Shown here piece by piece: positions 36,530 through 44,654 of a stretch of DNA of 64,000 nucleotides. Under the pieces are notes generated by a model. The model was not told where the DNA came from, did not search any database, and saw nothing but the letters and a program-made list of their open reading frames with translations. The DNA comes from an uncultured Allomuricauda sp. (GTDB lineage: Bacteria > Bacteroidota > Bacteroidia > Flavobacteriales > Flavobacteriaceae), in contig NZ_CANLYK010000001.1 of assembly GCF_947495325.1 (NCBI RefSeq), forward strand, positions 186,001-250,000, read 5' to 3'. Both the position numbers and the translations under genes were made by a program. Each line of letters opens with the position of its first letter. Position 1 is the stretch's first letter.

Positions 36530-36949
36530 CTATTTCTTAGCCAAATACAACAGCTGCGTATAAATATGCTGCACTTTTACTTCTAATGCCTTATCTGGTA
36601 CATCAATGGTAAACTGTAGCACCAATTTTTTAGCATCCAATTGCAAAGTGCCTTGAGTTAAAGGGCGAGGCAACCGTAGCATTTTACTTTTATAATCCAA
36701 ATGAGCAATAGATTTTTCAAACCAAAAAGAAAAAGAGAACACCAAGTTGTCCAGTACTTCCATTTGAGCAGAAGTGTTGTGTTCTGGCTTGTAGATCACA
36801 ATTTTAGGGTAAGCATGTTGCACCCTTTTTAAAAATTTGCCATTATGGTACGTGTCAATCTCCAATAAGGCAAAGGTAAGTTCCCAAGATTTGGAACCTT
36901 TAGCATCAAGAAGCGTATTAATTTCAGTTAAAATAGAAGAAACTGCCAT
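36530..36949 (-). CDS. Hypothetical protein, 139 aa
   Basis: No family recognised. The protein has no signal or membrane segment and looks alpha/beta, with an N-terminal helix (SSILTEINTLLDAKG) and a long beta-rich middle ('FSFSFWFEKSIAHLDYKSKM'). It is read divergently from the small HTH regulator at 37104, with ~150 bp between them, so the two may be co-regulated. Its stop lies near a hairpin terminator. No function is proposed. Confidence 0.45.
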   Translation of the reverse strand: MAVSSILTEINTLLDAKGSKSWELTFALLEIDTYHNGKFLKRVQHAYPKIVIYKPEHNTSAQMEVLDNLVFSFSFWFEKSIAHLDYKSKMLRLPRPLTQGTLQLDAKKLVLQFTIDVPDKALEVKVQHIYTQLLYLAKK

Positions 36950-37103
36950 AACCCAAGTTTTGGAATAAATGAGGTTATGTAAAATTTCATTTCAATAATA
37001 GTGAAAATTAATTAAAATACCCCAATGAGGATGTCTTTTATTTTTCAAACTATATCCAAATTGGCATGTGCTAAAAGAATATACGCAAAGAGATAAAGAA
37101 TCA

Positions 37104-37307
37104 ATGAAGAAAGTTGGTTTGAGAATACGTCAACTCCGAAAGGATAAACAATTATCTCAATTTCAACTTTCCATTGAAGCTGATCTAACCAAAAACCAGA
37201 TTGGTAGGATAGAACGGGCTGAACGCAATACTAGTTTGGTCACGCTTAACCGCATAGCTGATGCGCTAGAAGTTCCTTTGCATACCCTCTTTTTATTTGA
37301 AGAGTAA
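37104..37307 (+). CDS. XRE-type HTH transcriptional regulator
   Basis: 67 aa from the ATG at 37104; a GTG at 37068 adds 12 residues, and either could be real. The sequence is an almost bare HTH_3 domain: 'RIRQLRKDKQLSQFQLSIEA', recognition helix near 'LTKNQIGRIERAERNTSLVT', then 'LNRIADALEVPLHTLFLFEE'. Single-domain XRE proteins of this kind often control adjacent mobile or toxin loci. No operator repeat was evident upstream. Its target here is unknown. Confidence 0.75.
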   Translation: MKKVGLRIRQLRKDKQLSQFQLSIEADLTKNQIGRIERAERNTSLVTLNRIADALEVPLHTLFLFEE

Positions 37308-37425
37308 CCAGGGGTTAAGCTTTATTTTCAAAAAAATAATCCAGTACAATATTTAAGACAAATTCTGTTGTATTTTCTGTATATTGCTATGACAGAGCAG
37401 TAGGTTCAAGCGGAGTGTAAAATTG

Positions 37426-37557
37426 TTGTTTCGAAGAAGTGTAACGACTGAGAAATCTAAGGAATCAACAAATAGATTTCTCACACTCACTCCATTCGGT
37501 TCGAAATGACATCGTGCACCATTTGTCATTTCGGCGAGTGCAACGACCGAGAAATCT
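37426..37557. repeat. Flavobacterial palindromic repeats, copies b1 and b2
   Basis: b1 (37426-37510) has two inverted halves, TTTCGAAGAAGTGTAACGAC with GAGAAATCT on one side and AGATTTCTCACACTCACTCC with GGTTCGAAATGAC on the other, able to form a long hairpin. b2 (37525-37557) is a half unit, GTCATTTCGGCGAGTGCAAC followed by GAGAAATC. The 349-bp gap 37308-37656 holds only these repeats and AT-rich DNA. Confidence 0.75.
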
Positions 37558-37656
37558 TAAAGCACCGATGTGTAACACTGCAATTATAGAATTGGAAAAC
37601 TTGTGTCGGTTAAAAAATATAACATTAAAAAGCACTAATCTAAATATCAGAAAACG

Positions 37657-38220
37657 ATGAGGTTTATAATTTTATGCTGTGTTTTTACCATAAGTATGAC
37701 AACTATGGCTCAAAAAGGGAAGTTTTCGGCAGCACTATCTTACCCCTTGCCCATAAGTGATACTTATTTTAAGGAAAACTATACGGGTAACATAGATATA
37801 GGGGCGCAATACCGGTTTGCAAACAGTGAGTTTTTAAATTTTGGGGTTTCTGCCAATGCCAGCTTTTATGCATTTGAAAATGAAAACTTTACCACACAAC
37901 CTGATATCAATGCCCGTTTTGTACAGCCTCGACTTTTTGGGGAACTGCATGTGGGCAGATTGAGGGTGCAGGTGGGTGGAGGGTATAGCTTTGCCACGTT
38001 TAGCACCGAGAATGCTTTGGAGCCAGGCCGTACTGAAAAGGTAAAGGACAATACCAATGGGCTTAATGCCAATGTAGCGATTTCAGTGGATATTATAAAG
38101 GGACTTTTTGTTGTGGCTCAATATGACTATATCAAAATTTCAGCTTTCGGGAGTTTGGAGGATATTGATTTTAATAGGCAAGTGAATCTGTTTAAGGTTG
38201 GTTTAGGCTATCGTTTATAA
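37657..38220 (+). CDS. Outer-membrane beta-barrel protein
   Basis: 187 aa with a signal peptide (ILCCVFTISMTTMAQ). The mature part alternates strands of polar and aromatic residues with short turns (LNFGVSANASFYAF, RLRVQVGGGYSFATF, LFVVAQYDYIKIS) and ends in 'FKVGLGYRL', with a C-terminal aromatic/Leu as in OmpA/OmpX-type barrels. About eight strands can be counted. No ligand is implied. The next gene starts 10 bp downstream, so they are co-transcribed. Confidence 0.7.
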   Translation: MRFIILCCVFTISMTTMAQKGKFSAALSYPLPISDTYFKENYTGNIDIGAQYRFANSEFLNFGVSANASFYAFENENFTTQPDINARFVQPRLFGELHVGRLRVQVGGGYSFATFSTENALEPGRTEKVKDNTNGLNANVAISVDIIKGLFVVAQYDYIKISAFGSLEDIDFNRQVNLFKVGLGYRL

Positions 38221-38229
38221 AATAACAAG

Positions 38230-38796
38230 ATGAAGAAAAGAGAAATACTAGTTACCCTATTTATGTTTATTGGGATGGTATCCATTATTGCCCAAAAAGA
38301 GGCCAAATGTGTGGTTACTACCCAAAGTGGTAATGAGATAACTGGCTATATAAAAAGGTATGGTATTAGGTATGACATATCTGGAGGGTTTAAATTACAT
38401 AACGGCGATAAAAAAATGCAGTTGTATGCCAAAAATTTGTCCAAAGTAGTGATCAACGATACTCTGGTCTACAAAACCCTTACCGACAGAAAAGGCAGAA
38501 AATTGCTAATGCATGCCAAAACGGAAGGGGAACCATTATCATTATATGTGTTGTCCATCACAAGATCTTTAAGCTCTGGGCAAGGCGTAAGTACATGGCT
38601 TTTTAACGAATATTATTTTAAAAATGAAAAAGATGAGATGGTCTATGTCAATACAAGAAAACTGTTTAAAAACCCAGAAGATTTTTTTCCTAACGCTCCT
38701 ACTTTGCATGAAACCATTAAAGCCACAAAAAGAGACGATATAAACTTACCAATATGGGTAAAACAATACAATAAAATTGTAAATAATACTAAGTAA
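38230..38796 (+). CDS. Secreted hypothetical protein
   Basis: 188 aa with a signal peptide (ILVTLFMFIGMVSIIAQ). The mature part is a small beta-rich domain ('GNEITGYIKRYGIRYDISGG', 'YVLSITRSLSSGQGVSTWLF') with no named family. It follows the beta-barrel gene and may act with it at the envelope. The C-terminus is basic. I see no lipobox and no sorting tail. Confidence 0.5.
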   Translation: MKKREILVTLFMFIGMVSIIAQKEAKCVVTTQSGNEITGYIKRYGIRYDISGGFKLHNGDKKMQLYAKNLSKVVINDTLVYKTLTDRKGRKLLMHAKTEGEPLSLYVLSITRSLSSGQGVSTWLFNEYYFKNEKDEMVYVNTRKLFKNPEDFFPNAPTLHETIKATKRDDINLPIWVKQYNKIVNNTK

Positions 38797-38841
38797 AATG
38801 TGACTAGTGGCGGCAACGTAAAAAGAATTAGTATAATGATT

Positions 38842-38867
38842 AAGCCATAGCAATGCTGTTGTGGCTT
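38842..38867 (+). terminator. Third hairpin of the same kind
   Basis: Stem AAGCCATAGCA / TGTTGTGGCTT with two wobble pairs and loop ATGC, followed by TTGG. It is a diverged copy of the hairpin at 36291 and shares the sequence after it (TTTTGGTTNTTAAATGAAGGA). It probably ends the transcript of the two genes at 37657-38796. Confidence 0.55.
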
Positions 38868-38895
38868 TTGGTTTTTAAATGAAGGAGAGAGCAGT

Positions 38896-39392
38896 TTAGA
38901 TTTCTGCCTTTGCTCGAAATGACAGCACTGTCCAATCCCGTCATTTCGAAATGAGATGCAAAACATTGATTGAGAAATCTGGAAAACCCATGTTGAGATT
39001 TCTCCCTCTGGTCGAAATGACATAACCAATTTGTGGTTTTGAGTGAGCGTAGCCCCTCGCTACCGCTAGTTTGCAACTAGTGGCAGGTAAGAGTAAGCAA
39101 GTCTGCGTAGGATAGGAGCGGGAAGTATTTTAAAAGTTTGGCTGCGTACCCTGTCATTTCGAAGAAGAGCAACGACTGAGAAATCCAAAAAACCATGAGA
39201 TTTCTCACGCCCATTTCATTCGGTTCGAAATGACATCGCAAACAATTTATCTTTTTCAAAGAAGAGCAACTACTAAGAAATCTGCCACATAGCATTGAGA
39301 TTCCTCACACGCATTCCCTTCGGTTGGAATGACAAAAAAGAAAGGAGTGTTATTTCGAAATGAGAGCTTTGCCCTGATTGAGAAATCTCAAT
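38896..39392. repeat. Flavobacterial palindromic repeats, copies c-e
   Basis: At least five further half or full units lie here: TTAGATTTCTGCCTTTGCTC at 38896, TCATTTCGAAATGAGATGCA at 38941, GAGATTTCTCCCTCTGGTCG at 38995, the pair at 39152-39233 (CATTTCGAAGAAGAGCAACG / TTTCTCACGCCCATTTCATT), and a decayed pair at 39251-39392. Copy spacing is irregular. No gene lies in 38797-39523; minus-strand open frames there are made of repeats. Confidence 0.75.
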
Positions 39393-39523
39393 ACCTCCAA
39401 TTATATTTTCTTAATTGCATGAAGAGTATTACTAATTCATCGAAAGTTTATCAAAATTATAAGAATTTACGTCAATAAAAACCTATATTTTCTTTACCTT
39501 GAACTAAGAAATAAAAATATAAG

Positions 39524-40252
39524 ATGAAGTATTTTAGCACATGGGCATTTACCACCTATGGCGTACTTTTTTTGTTGGGTTGTAGTGCTTATAAGGCCGA
39601 AAAACAAGAATCGTTACTGAGTTTTCCAGAGTTGGGTACCTTGATCAAGACCAAAGGGGATATGTGGTACAGTGCTGCGGAACAAATTGGAGTTCCCAAC
39701 TGGTCAGTTCTTAAAGTTGATGTAAAGCAGCTTCCCTTTAACAGAACAAGCTACTATTCCTATGCCAAGTTTATGGAGCAAGCGGGGAAGATCAACAGTG
39801 TTTCCTACAACGATTCGCTTCCCTACAAACCAAAATACCTACGGTTACAATTGTTGGACAGGCTGGGTCTTACCCAGCTATTAAACAACGAACAGCACGA
39901 TGACCTGAGATCCTATATTGCCAACGATGATGGTTATAAATTGGTGACGGGCTTGAACATTACCGTTCCAGAAGTTGAAATGCCGGGATTTTTACAGGCA
40001 GAGGCCCTACAATTACAAAAAGATGCATACGACAATATTATTTTAGTGGTCATTAATGGTGAATTTGAAAAGCACTACTTTTTCTCGGAACTTCATGTCT
40101 TTGATTATCAATATTCCAATTTTTGCTGGGGAGAAGATCAGTACCATAATATGATCATAGAAAACTTGATTTCAGAAGATCAAAAATGCCCCAAGGGCAC
40201 CTATTTAAAAGCATCCAAAGTAAATGGCGATAGATCCTACCTCAAATTCTAG
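39524..40252 (+). CDS. Lipoprotein, first gene of the plus-strand secretion half
   Basis: 242 aa with a lipobox (FLLGCSAYKAE). The rest is alpha/beta ('LDRLGLTQLLNNEQHDDLRS', 'DNIILVVINGEFEKHYFFSE') without a recognised domain. It is 5 bp upstream of a second lipoprotein and a T2SS-type operon, so it may help outer-membrane insertion of the secretin, but there is no pilotin motif to show it. Its position just before secretion genes and after the repeats suggests a promoter within 39400-39523; a TACCTTG-like -7 box near 39495 is only a weak candidate. Confidence 0.5.
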   Translation: MKYFSTWAFTTYGVLFLLGCSAYKAEKQESLLSFPELGTLIKTKGDMWYSAAEQIGVPNWSVLKVDVKQLPFNRTSYYSYAKFMEQAGKINSVSYNDSLPYKPKYLRLQLLDRLGLTQLLNNEQHDDLRSYIANDDGYKLVTGLNITVPEVEMPGFLQAEALQLQKDAYDNIILVVINGEFEKHYFFSELHVFDYQYSNFCWGEDQYHNMIIENLISEDQKCPKGTYLKASKVNGDRSYLKF

Positions 40253-40256
40253 CGAA

Positions 40257-40952
40257 ATGAAGAAAAAGTTAGTGTTAGTTTCAATCATTGCTATGACAAT
40301 AATATGGAGTTGCGAGGATATTTTGGAAGTTCCTGATATCTCTAACCAGACCGTTCCTATCTTGGCTCCCGTGGAAGGCAGTGTGTTGAACATCAATGCT
40401 GTGGGTTTTAATTGGCAGACGATTACCGACGCAAGTGCGTACCGGGTGCAGATTGCAAGCCCGGATTTTGAAAACACGGTTCAGATTGTAATGGATAGTA
40501 TTATCACTGAAGATTCCCTGGGAATCGTAAATACGCGTTTGGACCAAAGTCTATTGAATGGTTCCTATGCTTGGCGGGTAAAAGCTCTTAACAGCGATTA
40601 TGAAACCGGATATACCTTGAGTAATTTTTTGGTGGACGGCGATGAGAATCTGGATATAACCCCGCCCAATACACCCCAATTGGTAACTCCTGCAAATGGG
40701 GCTTCGCAGACCGAGGCTTCAGTAAATTTTTCATGGACAAGGGAAGATATTCCGGGAACAGCGGAACGGGACAGTATTTTTATTTTTTCTGATGAGAGCT
40801 TACAAAGTTTAACCACCAAGGCCTTGGGTGCCAATAAAGCGTATACGGCAAATGTAGCCTCTGGCACGTTCTATTGGGTTGTTCGCGCTTATGATGCCGC
40901 TGGCAACGAAAGTGATGTCAGTACCACCTTTAATTTTACCATAAGCAATTGA
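40257..40952 (+). CDS. Lipoprotein with two FN3-like domains
   Basis: 231 aa from the ATG at 40257; an in-frame upstream ATG at 40224 overlaps the previous gene and adds no signal. It has a signal/lipobox (MTIIWSCEDIL). Two FN3-like repeats follow: 'PILAPVEGSVLNINAVGFNW' to 'YAWRVKALNSDYETG', and 'TPQLVTPANGASQTEASVNF' to 'FYWVVRAYDAAGNES'. FN3 repeats here may be spacers or substrate receptors at the outer membrane. Its stop overlaps the GspC-like start by 4 bp, tying it to the secretion operon. Confidence 0.6.
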   Translation: MKKKLVLVSIIAMTIIWSCEDILEVPDISNQTVPILAPVEGSVLNINAVGFNWQTITDASAYRVQIASPDFENTVQIVMDSIITEDSLGIVNTRLDQSLLNGSYAWRVKALNSDYETGYTLSNFLVDGDENLDITPPNTPQLVTPANGASQTEASVNFSWTREDIPGTAERDSIFIFSDESLQSLTTKALGANKAYTANVASGTFYWVVRAYDAAGNESDVSTTFNFTISN

Positions 40953-41413
40953 GCAAAAATGTAAAGACATATATATTAGTGGGGCTCGTATTGATGATAT
41001 GGGGCTTTATTGGAATTAAAGTTTTTGGTACGCTTTCCCCTGAACCGGAGGCACCTGTATTTGCAGAAAATGTAAACTTTAAACCCAAGAAGGTCGTTCA
41101 AAGAGACACTTTTAGCATTGTTGCGGATTATAGGGATCCCTTCTTGGGAACTATGCCCATATCCAATAAAAAAAGAACAAAGAAGGTCAAGCAGCCAGTC
41201 ATTCAATTTCCCAGCATTAACTACACAGGCCTGATAAGCGGGCAACAAAACAAGGACCACATCTATTTTGTAACCATAGATGGCACCCAATATTTAATGC
41301 AAAAGAGGAATGAGAACAAAGGAGTCAGCTTGATAAATGGAACATCTGAAGGTATTAGAGTGCGTTACAAGGGAATTGTCAAAACAATACCATTGCAAAA
41401 TGCCGAAAATTAA
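40949..41413 (+). CDS. gspC: GspC/PilP-like inner-membrane clamp protein
   Basis: 154 aa. An N-terminal membrane helix (YILVGLVLMIWGFIGIKVF) is followed by a Pro-rich linker and a beta-sandwich with 'FPSINYTGLISGQQNKDHIY' and 'GVSLINGTSEGIRVRYKGIV', the homology-region pattern of GspC/PilP. GspC links the assembly platform to the secretin. No PDZ domain is present, as in many reduced systems. It overlaps the upstream lipoprotein gene by 4 bp. Confidence 0.6.
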   Translation: MSKNVKTYILVGLVLMIWGFIGIKVFGTLSPEPEAPVFAENVNFKPKKVVQRDTFSIVADYRDPFLGTMPISNKKRTKKVKQPVIQFPSINYTGLISGQQNKDHIYFVTIDGTQYLMQKRNENKGVSLINGTSEGIRVRYKGIVKTIPLQNAEN

Positions 41414-42662
41414 AAAGATAAAGGCCGGAGCATTACAATTTGTGCTGTTTATAGGTACAGTAATAGCAGTGCTTTTGTTGACCTTTGTAGTGTTACACCA
41501 GACCCATTCCCTTTTTGATAAAAAAACATCCAAGACCGTTGAGGTAATCAAAAGAGCAGATCTAGGGCTTCAATATGCTATGCAACAAATGATGCCTATC
41601 AATGATTCCGTTCAGTTGAACCTGGAAACTAATGATGGTATTCAGGTAACCACCATAAAATCATATTGGGGCATTTTTGAAAAATATGCTACAGTATCCC
41701 AATTTGGAAAAACCCGATTTCTGAAAACCGCATTGGTAGGTGGGGGAGTGGAGAACGATTTTCCGGCTTTGTACCTCAAAGACAAGAATAGGCCTATGAT
41801 CATTGCGGGCAAATCCAAGATAACAGGAAATGCTTACTTACCAAAACAAGGCATACGTCAGGGAACCATTGGAGGCCGATTTCATCAATTTGCCTCTCCC
41901 GTCTATGGAAACCTAAAAAACAGTTCAGCCACCTTACCAGCACTAAATCCTGAACTTAAAAATCATCTAAAAAGGTTATTGGTTGAAGAAACAGGAGGAT
42001 TTGGACAAAACACAGTGAGACTTTCCAGGAACTTAAGGCTTTCAAATTCATTTGAATCCCCTACGCAATACATTTACGGGGACGTGCTTAGACTATCTGG
42101 TGTTGACCTACGTGGAAATATTATTGTAAGAGCTACACAGCAAATTATAGTCAGTGTAGATTGCTATATCAAAGACATTGTCCTAGTGGCACCAGAAATT
42201 ACCATAGAGAATGAGTTTAGGGGTACCCTTCAGGCAATTGCTTCGGATAAAATTAAAATTGGAAAAGATGTGGTGTTGGATTATCCATCTGCTTTGGTGG
42301 TGGAAAGAGGGAATACAACAAATCCAAAAGAGCAAAGAGAAGCAAACATCAGGATTGAAAAAGGGGCAATGGTCAAGGGGGTTATAGCCTATTTTGAAAC
42401 CTCGGAAGAGAGCATTTTTTTTCCACAAATAGCGATTGCGGAAAATGCTTCAGTCCTTGGTGAAATATACTGTGAGAAGAACTTGGAACTCAAAGGTGCT
42501 GTCATGGGAAATGTGACCACAGATGCCTTTATGGCCATGGAAAATGGCAGTGTGTACCAAAACCATTTGTTCAATGGCACCATAAACGCAAGCCTATTGC
42601 CAATGGAGTATGCAGGTCTGTTGCTCAATAAAGAAAAAACGGTTGCAAAATGGTTGTACTAA
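41400..42662 (+). CDS. GspK-like tip pseudopilin with beta-helical body
   Basis: 420 aa from the ATG at 41400; an earlier ATG at 41337 would overlap the GspC-like gene. The N-terminus has a pseudopilin-like signal, KIKKIKAG followed by ALQFVLFIGTVIAVLLL, where +5 is Val rather than Glu, as in GspK. The body (residues ~130-400) contains 'GKSKITGNAYLPKQGI' and 'GTLQAIASDKIKIGKDVVLD'-type turns that look like a bactofilin/beta-helix. It would cap the pseudopilus. Typical GspK proteins have a helical insert instead, so this is a variant, or the call is wrong. Confidence 0.5.
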   Translation: MPKIKKIKAGALQFVLFIGTVIAVLLLTFVVLHQTHSLFDKKTSKTVEVIKRADLGLQYAMQQMMPINDSVQLNLETNDGIQVTTIKSYWGIFEKYATVSQFGKTRFLKTALVGGGVENDFPALYLKDKNRPMIIAGKSKITGNAYLPKQGIRQGTIGGRFHQFASPVYGNLKNSSATLPALNPELKNHLKRLLVEETGGFGQNTVRLSRNLRLSNSFESPTQYIYGDVLRLSGVDLRGNIIVRATQQIIVSVDCYIKDIVLVAPEITIENEFRGTLQAIASDKIKIGKDVVLDYPSALVVERGNTTNPKEQREANIRIEKGAMVKGVIAYFETSEESIFFPQIAIAENASVLGEIYCEKNLELKGAVMGNVTTDAFMAMENGSVYQNHLFNGTINASLLPMEYAGLLLNKEKTVAKWLY

Positions 42663-42985
42663 AAAAACTGAAAGCTTCAACCTTGATGGAAACGATGGTT
42701 GCCACTGTCCTCATTGTGGTCATTTTTATGTTTTCCAGTCTTATTTTGAATTCTCTTTTTTCAGCTCAAGTAAAGGGTAATTTGCAACCGATAAAATCAC
42801 ACTTAAATCAGCTTGAATATCAATATGTCAATCAAAAAATAAACCTTCCGTATTATGAGGAGTGGAAGACATGGGATATCACGATCAGTATTGCTAAAAA
42901 TATGGTGCAGATTGAAGCTGTTGAAAAGGAAGCTTCAAATTCCCGTTCAATAAAACAAAAAATCCACTATGTCAAGAACCTCTAA
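42650..42985 (+). CDS. Minor pseudopilin, GspI-like
   Basis: 111 aa. The leader KKLKA is followed by S-T-L-M-E with Glu at +5, then the hydrophobic helix TMVATVLIVVIFMFSSLILN. The short globular part (~60 residues) is close to the GspI size. It lies between the GspK-like and GspJ-like genes, overlapping both by 13 and 17 bp, the typical minor-pseudopilin order. The prepilin peptidase at 24050 would process it. Confidence 0.65.
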   Translation: MVVLKKLKASTLMETMVATVLIVVIFMFSSLILNSLFSAQVKGNLQPIKSHLNQLEYQYVNQKINLPYYEEWKTWDITISIAKNMVQIEAVEKEASNSRSIKQKIHYVKNL

Positions 42986-43433
42986 AAAAATAGCGGCGTT
43001 CACCTTGAGCGAAATGTTGGTCGTGCTATTGCTCACCATCATTGTGGTGGGACTGGCTTTTTCAGTTTTGGGTTTGGTACAGGGGCAAATGTGGGATATT
43101 CAGAATAATTATGAAGAAAAAACAGCTGATAATCTCTTACAACAGGCACTATGGGTCGATTTTAATTCACATGCCCAAGTTGAGTTTTCCTCCAAAGCGC
43201 AAGCACTGTCTTTTAGTAATGAGGTAGATGGTAAAGCATACCAGTTTTATAAAGGCTATATTTTGCGTGATAGGGATACCCTTTATACCGACTTCACGAT
43301 TGGCAGGGTGTTTTACAAAGGGGAAGAGGTGAGCAATGGTCTAATAGATGCCCTTGAGCTCACAAAATTTGATGAAGTGCCCAAGACACTCTTTGTCCAT
43401 AAAAAGAACTCAGCAACCGATTTTATGAATTGA
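42969..43433 (+). CDS. Minor pseudopilin, GspJ-like
   Basis: 154 aa. Leader SKKIAA is followed by F-T-L-S-E (Glu at +5) and a hydrophobic helix (MLVVLLLTIIVVGLAFSVLG). The C-terminal part is beta-rich ('YQFYKGYILRDRDTLYTDFT'), in the GspJ/GspH style. It is the fourth recognisable pseudopilin of the locus. It overlaps the GspI-like gene and is 2 bp before GspF. GspH/GspJ assignment is interchangeable here. Confidence 0.65.
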   Translation: MSRTSKKIAAFTLSEMLVVLLLTIIVVGLAFSVLGLVQGQMWDIQNNYEEKTADNLLQQALWVDFNSHAQVEFSSKAQALSFSNEVDGKAYQFYKGYILRDRDTLYTDFTIGRVFYKGEEVSNGLIDALELTKFDEVPKTLFVHKKNSATDFMN

Positions 43434-43434
43434 T

Positions 43435-44577
43435 ATGGGCTTTAAACTTGAAAACATAGCTGTTGACCCAGTAATCAAAAAGGGTAATGCTCAAAAAGAG
43501 CGTAAACCATCAATTCTTGAAAGGGAAATAACCTTGTTTGGAAAATCATTTTCCAACAAGAAAAAAGAGGATTTTTATACGGAGCTAAGCGTGCTTTTAA
43601 AGGCTGGAATTACGCTTAAAGAATCCTTGGGTCTTATTGAGGAAGGACAGAAAAAGGAGAAACAAAAAACCTTGTTCAACAATTTAGGCGAAAGTTTACT
43701 TTCCGGAAGTAGCTTTTCTGAAGCGATAAAAGATAAAAAAGAGTTTACCGAATATGAATACTATTCTTTAAAGATAGGGGAGGAGTCTGGAACTCTGACT
43801 ACCATTACGAAAGAGTTGGGCTCTTTTTTTGCTAAAAAAAATGAACAACAAAGAAATTTGGTCAATGCGCTTACCTATCCCATTATTATTCTTGTAACTG
43901 CTGTGCTGGTGGTTATTTTTATGCTTAGGTTGGTGGTTCCCATGTTCCAGGACATTTTTGAACAAAACAATGTGAAATTACCATGGATTACCCGTTTTAT
44001 TGTAGCTGTGTCAGATTTCATAAAGGACTATGGATGGTGGACGGTACTATTGCTAGTAGGCTTTCTATTTTTGAGAAAAGTGCTCTTCGGAAATGATTGG
44101 TTCAAAAAAAGGTTGGATTATTTTTTGATGCGGATTCCTTATGTGGGGAATTTTCTTAAAGCAGTTTATTTGGCCCAGTTTACCCGAGCGATCAGTTTGC
44201 TTACCGCTTCAAAAGTCCCTGTATTGAACATCATAGAACTTGCAGGGAAAATGATAGATTTTTATCCGCTACGAGATGCACTGGATAGTGTAAGTGGTAA
44301 AATTCTTCAAGGTGAAAGCTTAAGTAATAGCCTCAAGGGAAATAATGTTTTTAGCAATAAGATGATATCCATGGTCAAGGTTGCAGAAGAAACCAATCAA
44401 ACGGAATTTATGTTTGAGCGATTAAATCAGCAGTACAGTGTTGAAGTGCAACAAAAATCCAAATTATTGAGTACGCTGTTGGAACCTATGATAATTCTTG
44501 TAGTTGGAATTTGTGTTGGAGTAATTTTGGTGGCAATGTACTTGCCCATGTTTAAATTGGGTAGCGTGCTTGGTTGA
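43435..44577 (+). CDS. gspF: GspF/PilC inner-membrane platform protein
   Basis: 380 aa. Two T2SSF domains: residues ~40-165 ('TELSVLLKAGITLKESLGLI', 'EYEYYSLKIGEESGTLTTI') and ~230-365 ('TRAISLLTASKVPVLNIIEL', 'MISMVKVAEETNQTEFMFER'). Membrane helices follow each. This is the canonical polytopic platform that receives the ATPase force. The single GspF of the window lies in the plus-strand half, whereas the only ATPase lies in the minus-strand half, so the halves are complementary. It is the last gene before the decayed tRNA fragment at 44655. Confidence 0.88.
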   Translation: MGFKLENIAVDPVIKKGNAQKERKPSILEREITLFGKSFSNKKKEDFYTELSVLLKAGITLKESLGLIEEGQKKEKQKTLFNNLGESLLSGSSFSEAIKDKKEFTEYEYYSLKIGEESGTLTTITKELGSFFAKKNEQQRNLVNALTYPIIILVTAVLVVIFMLRLVVPMFQDIFEQNNVKLPWITRFIVAVSDFIKDYGWWTVLLLVGFLFLRKVLFGNDWFKKRLDYFLMRIPYVGNFLKAVYLAQFTRAISLLTASKVPVLNIIELAGKMIDFYPLRDALDSVSGKILQGESLSNSLKGNNVFSNKMISMVKVAEETNQTEFMFERLNQQYSVEVQQKSKLLSTLLEPMIILVVGICVGVILVAMYLPMFKLGSVLG

Positions 44578-44654
44578 TTTTAAATTGTTCAAGGTTTATT
44601 TACTTAGTAAATTTCACAAATATCTAACGAGTACTATTAAAGATATCTGCTAGC

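Noticed and set aside
38643-39295. Several minus-strand open frames (72-128 aa)
   Set aside because: They overlap the repeat units or the end of the 38230 gene, and have no start context or domain. They are repeats read in an open frame.
37426-39392. Possible CRISPR array
   Set aside because: Repeats are palindromic, unequal in length and irregularly spaced, and no cas gene is visible. They match the flavobacterial interspersed repeat style instead.
39485-39502. Promoter TACCTTG for the plus-strand secretion half
   Set aside because: One base short of the TA-NN-TTTG consensus and no -33 partner; mentioned in the gene entry only.
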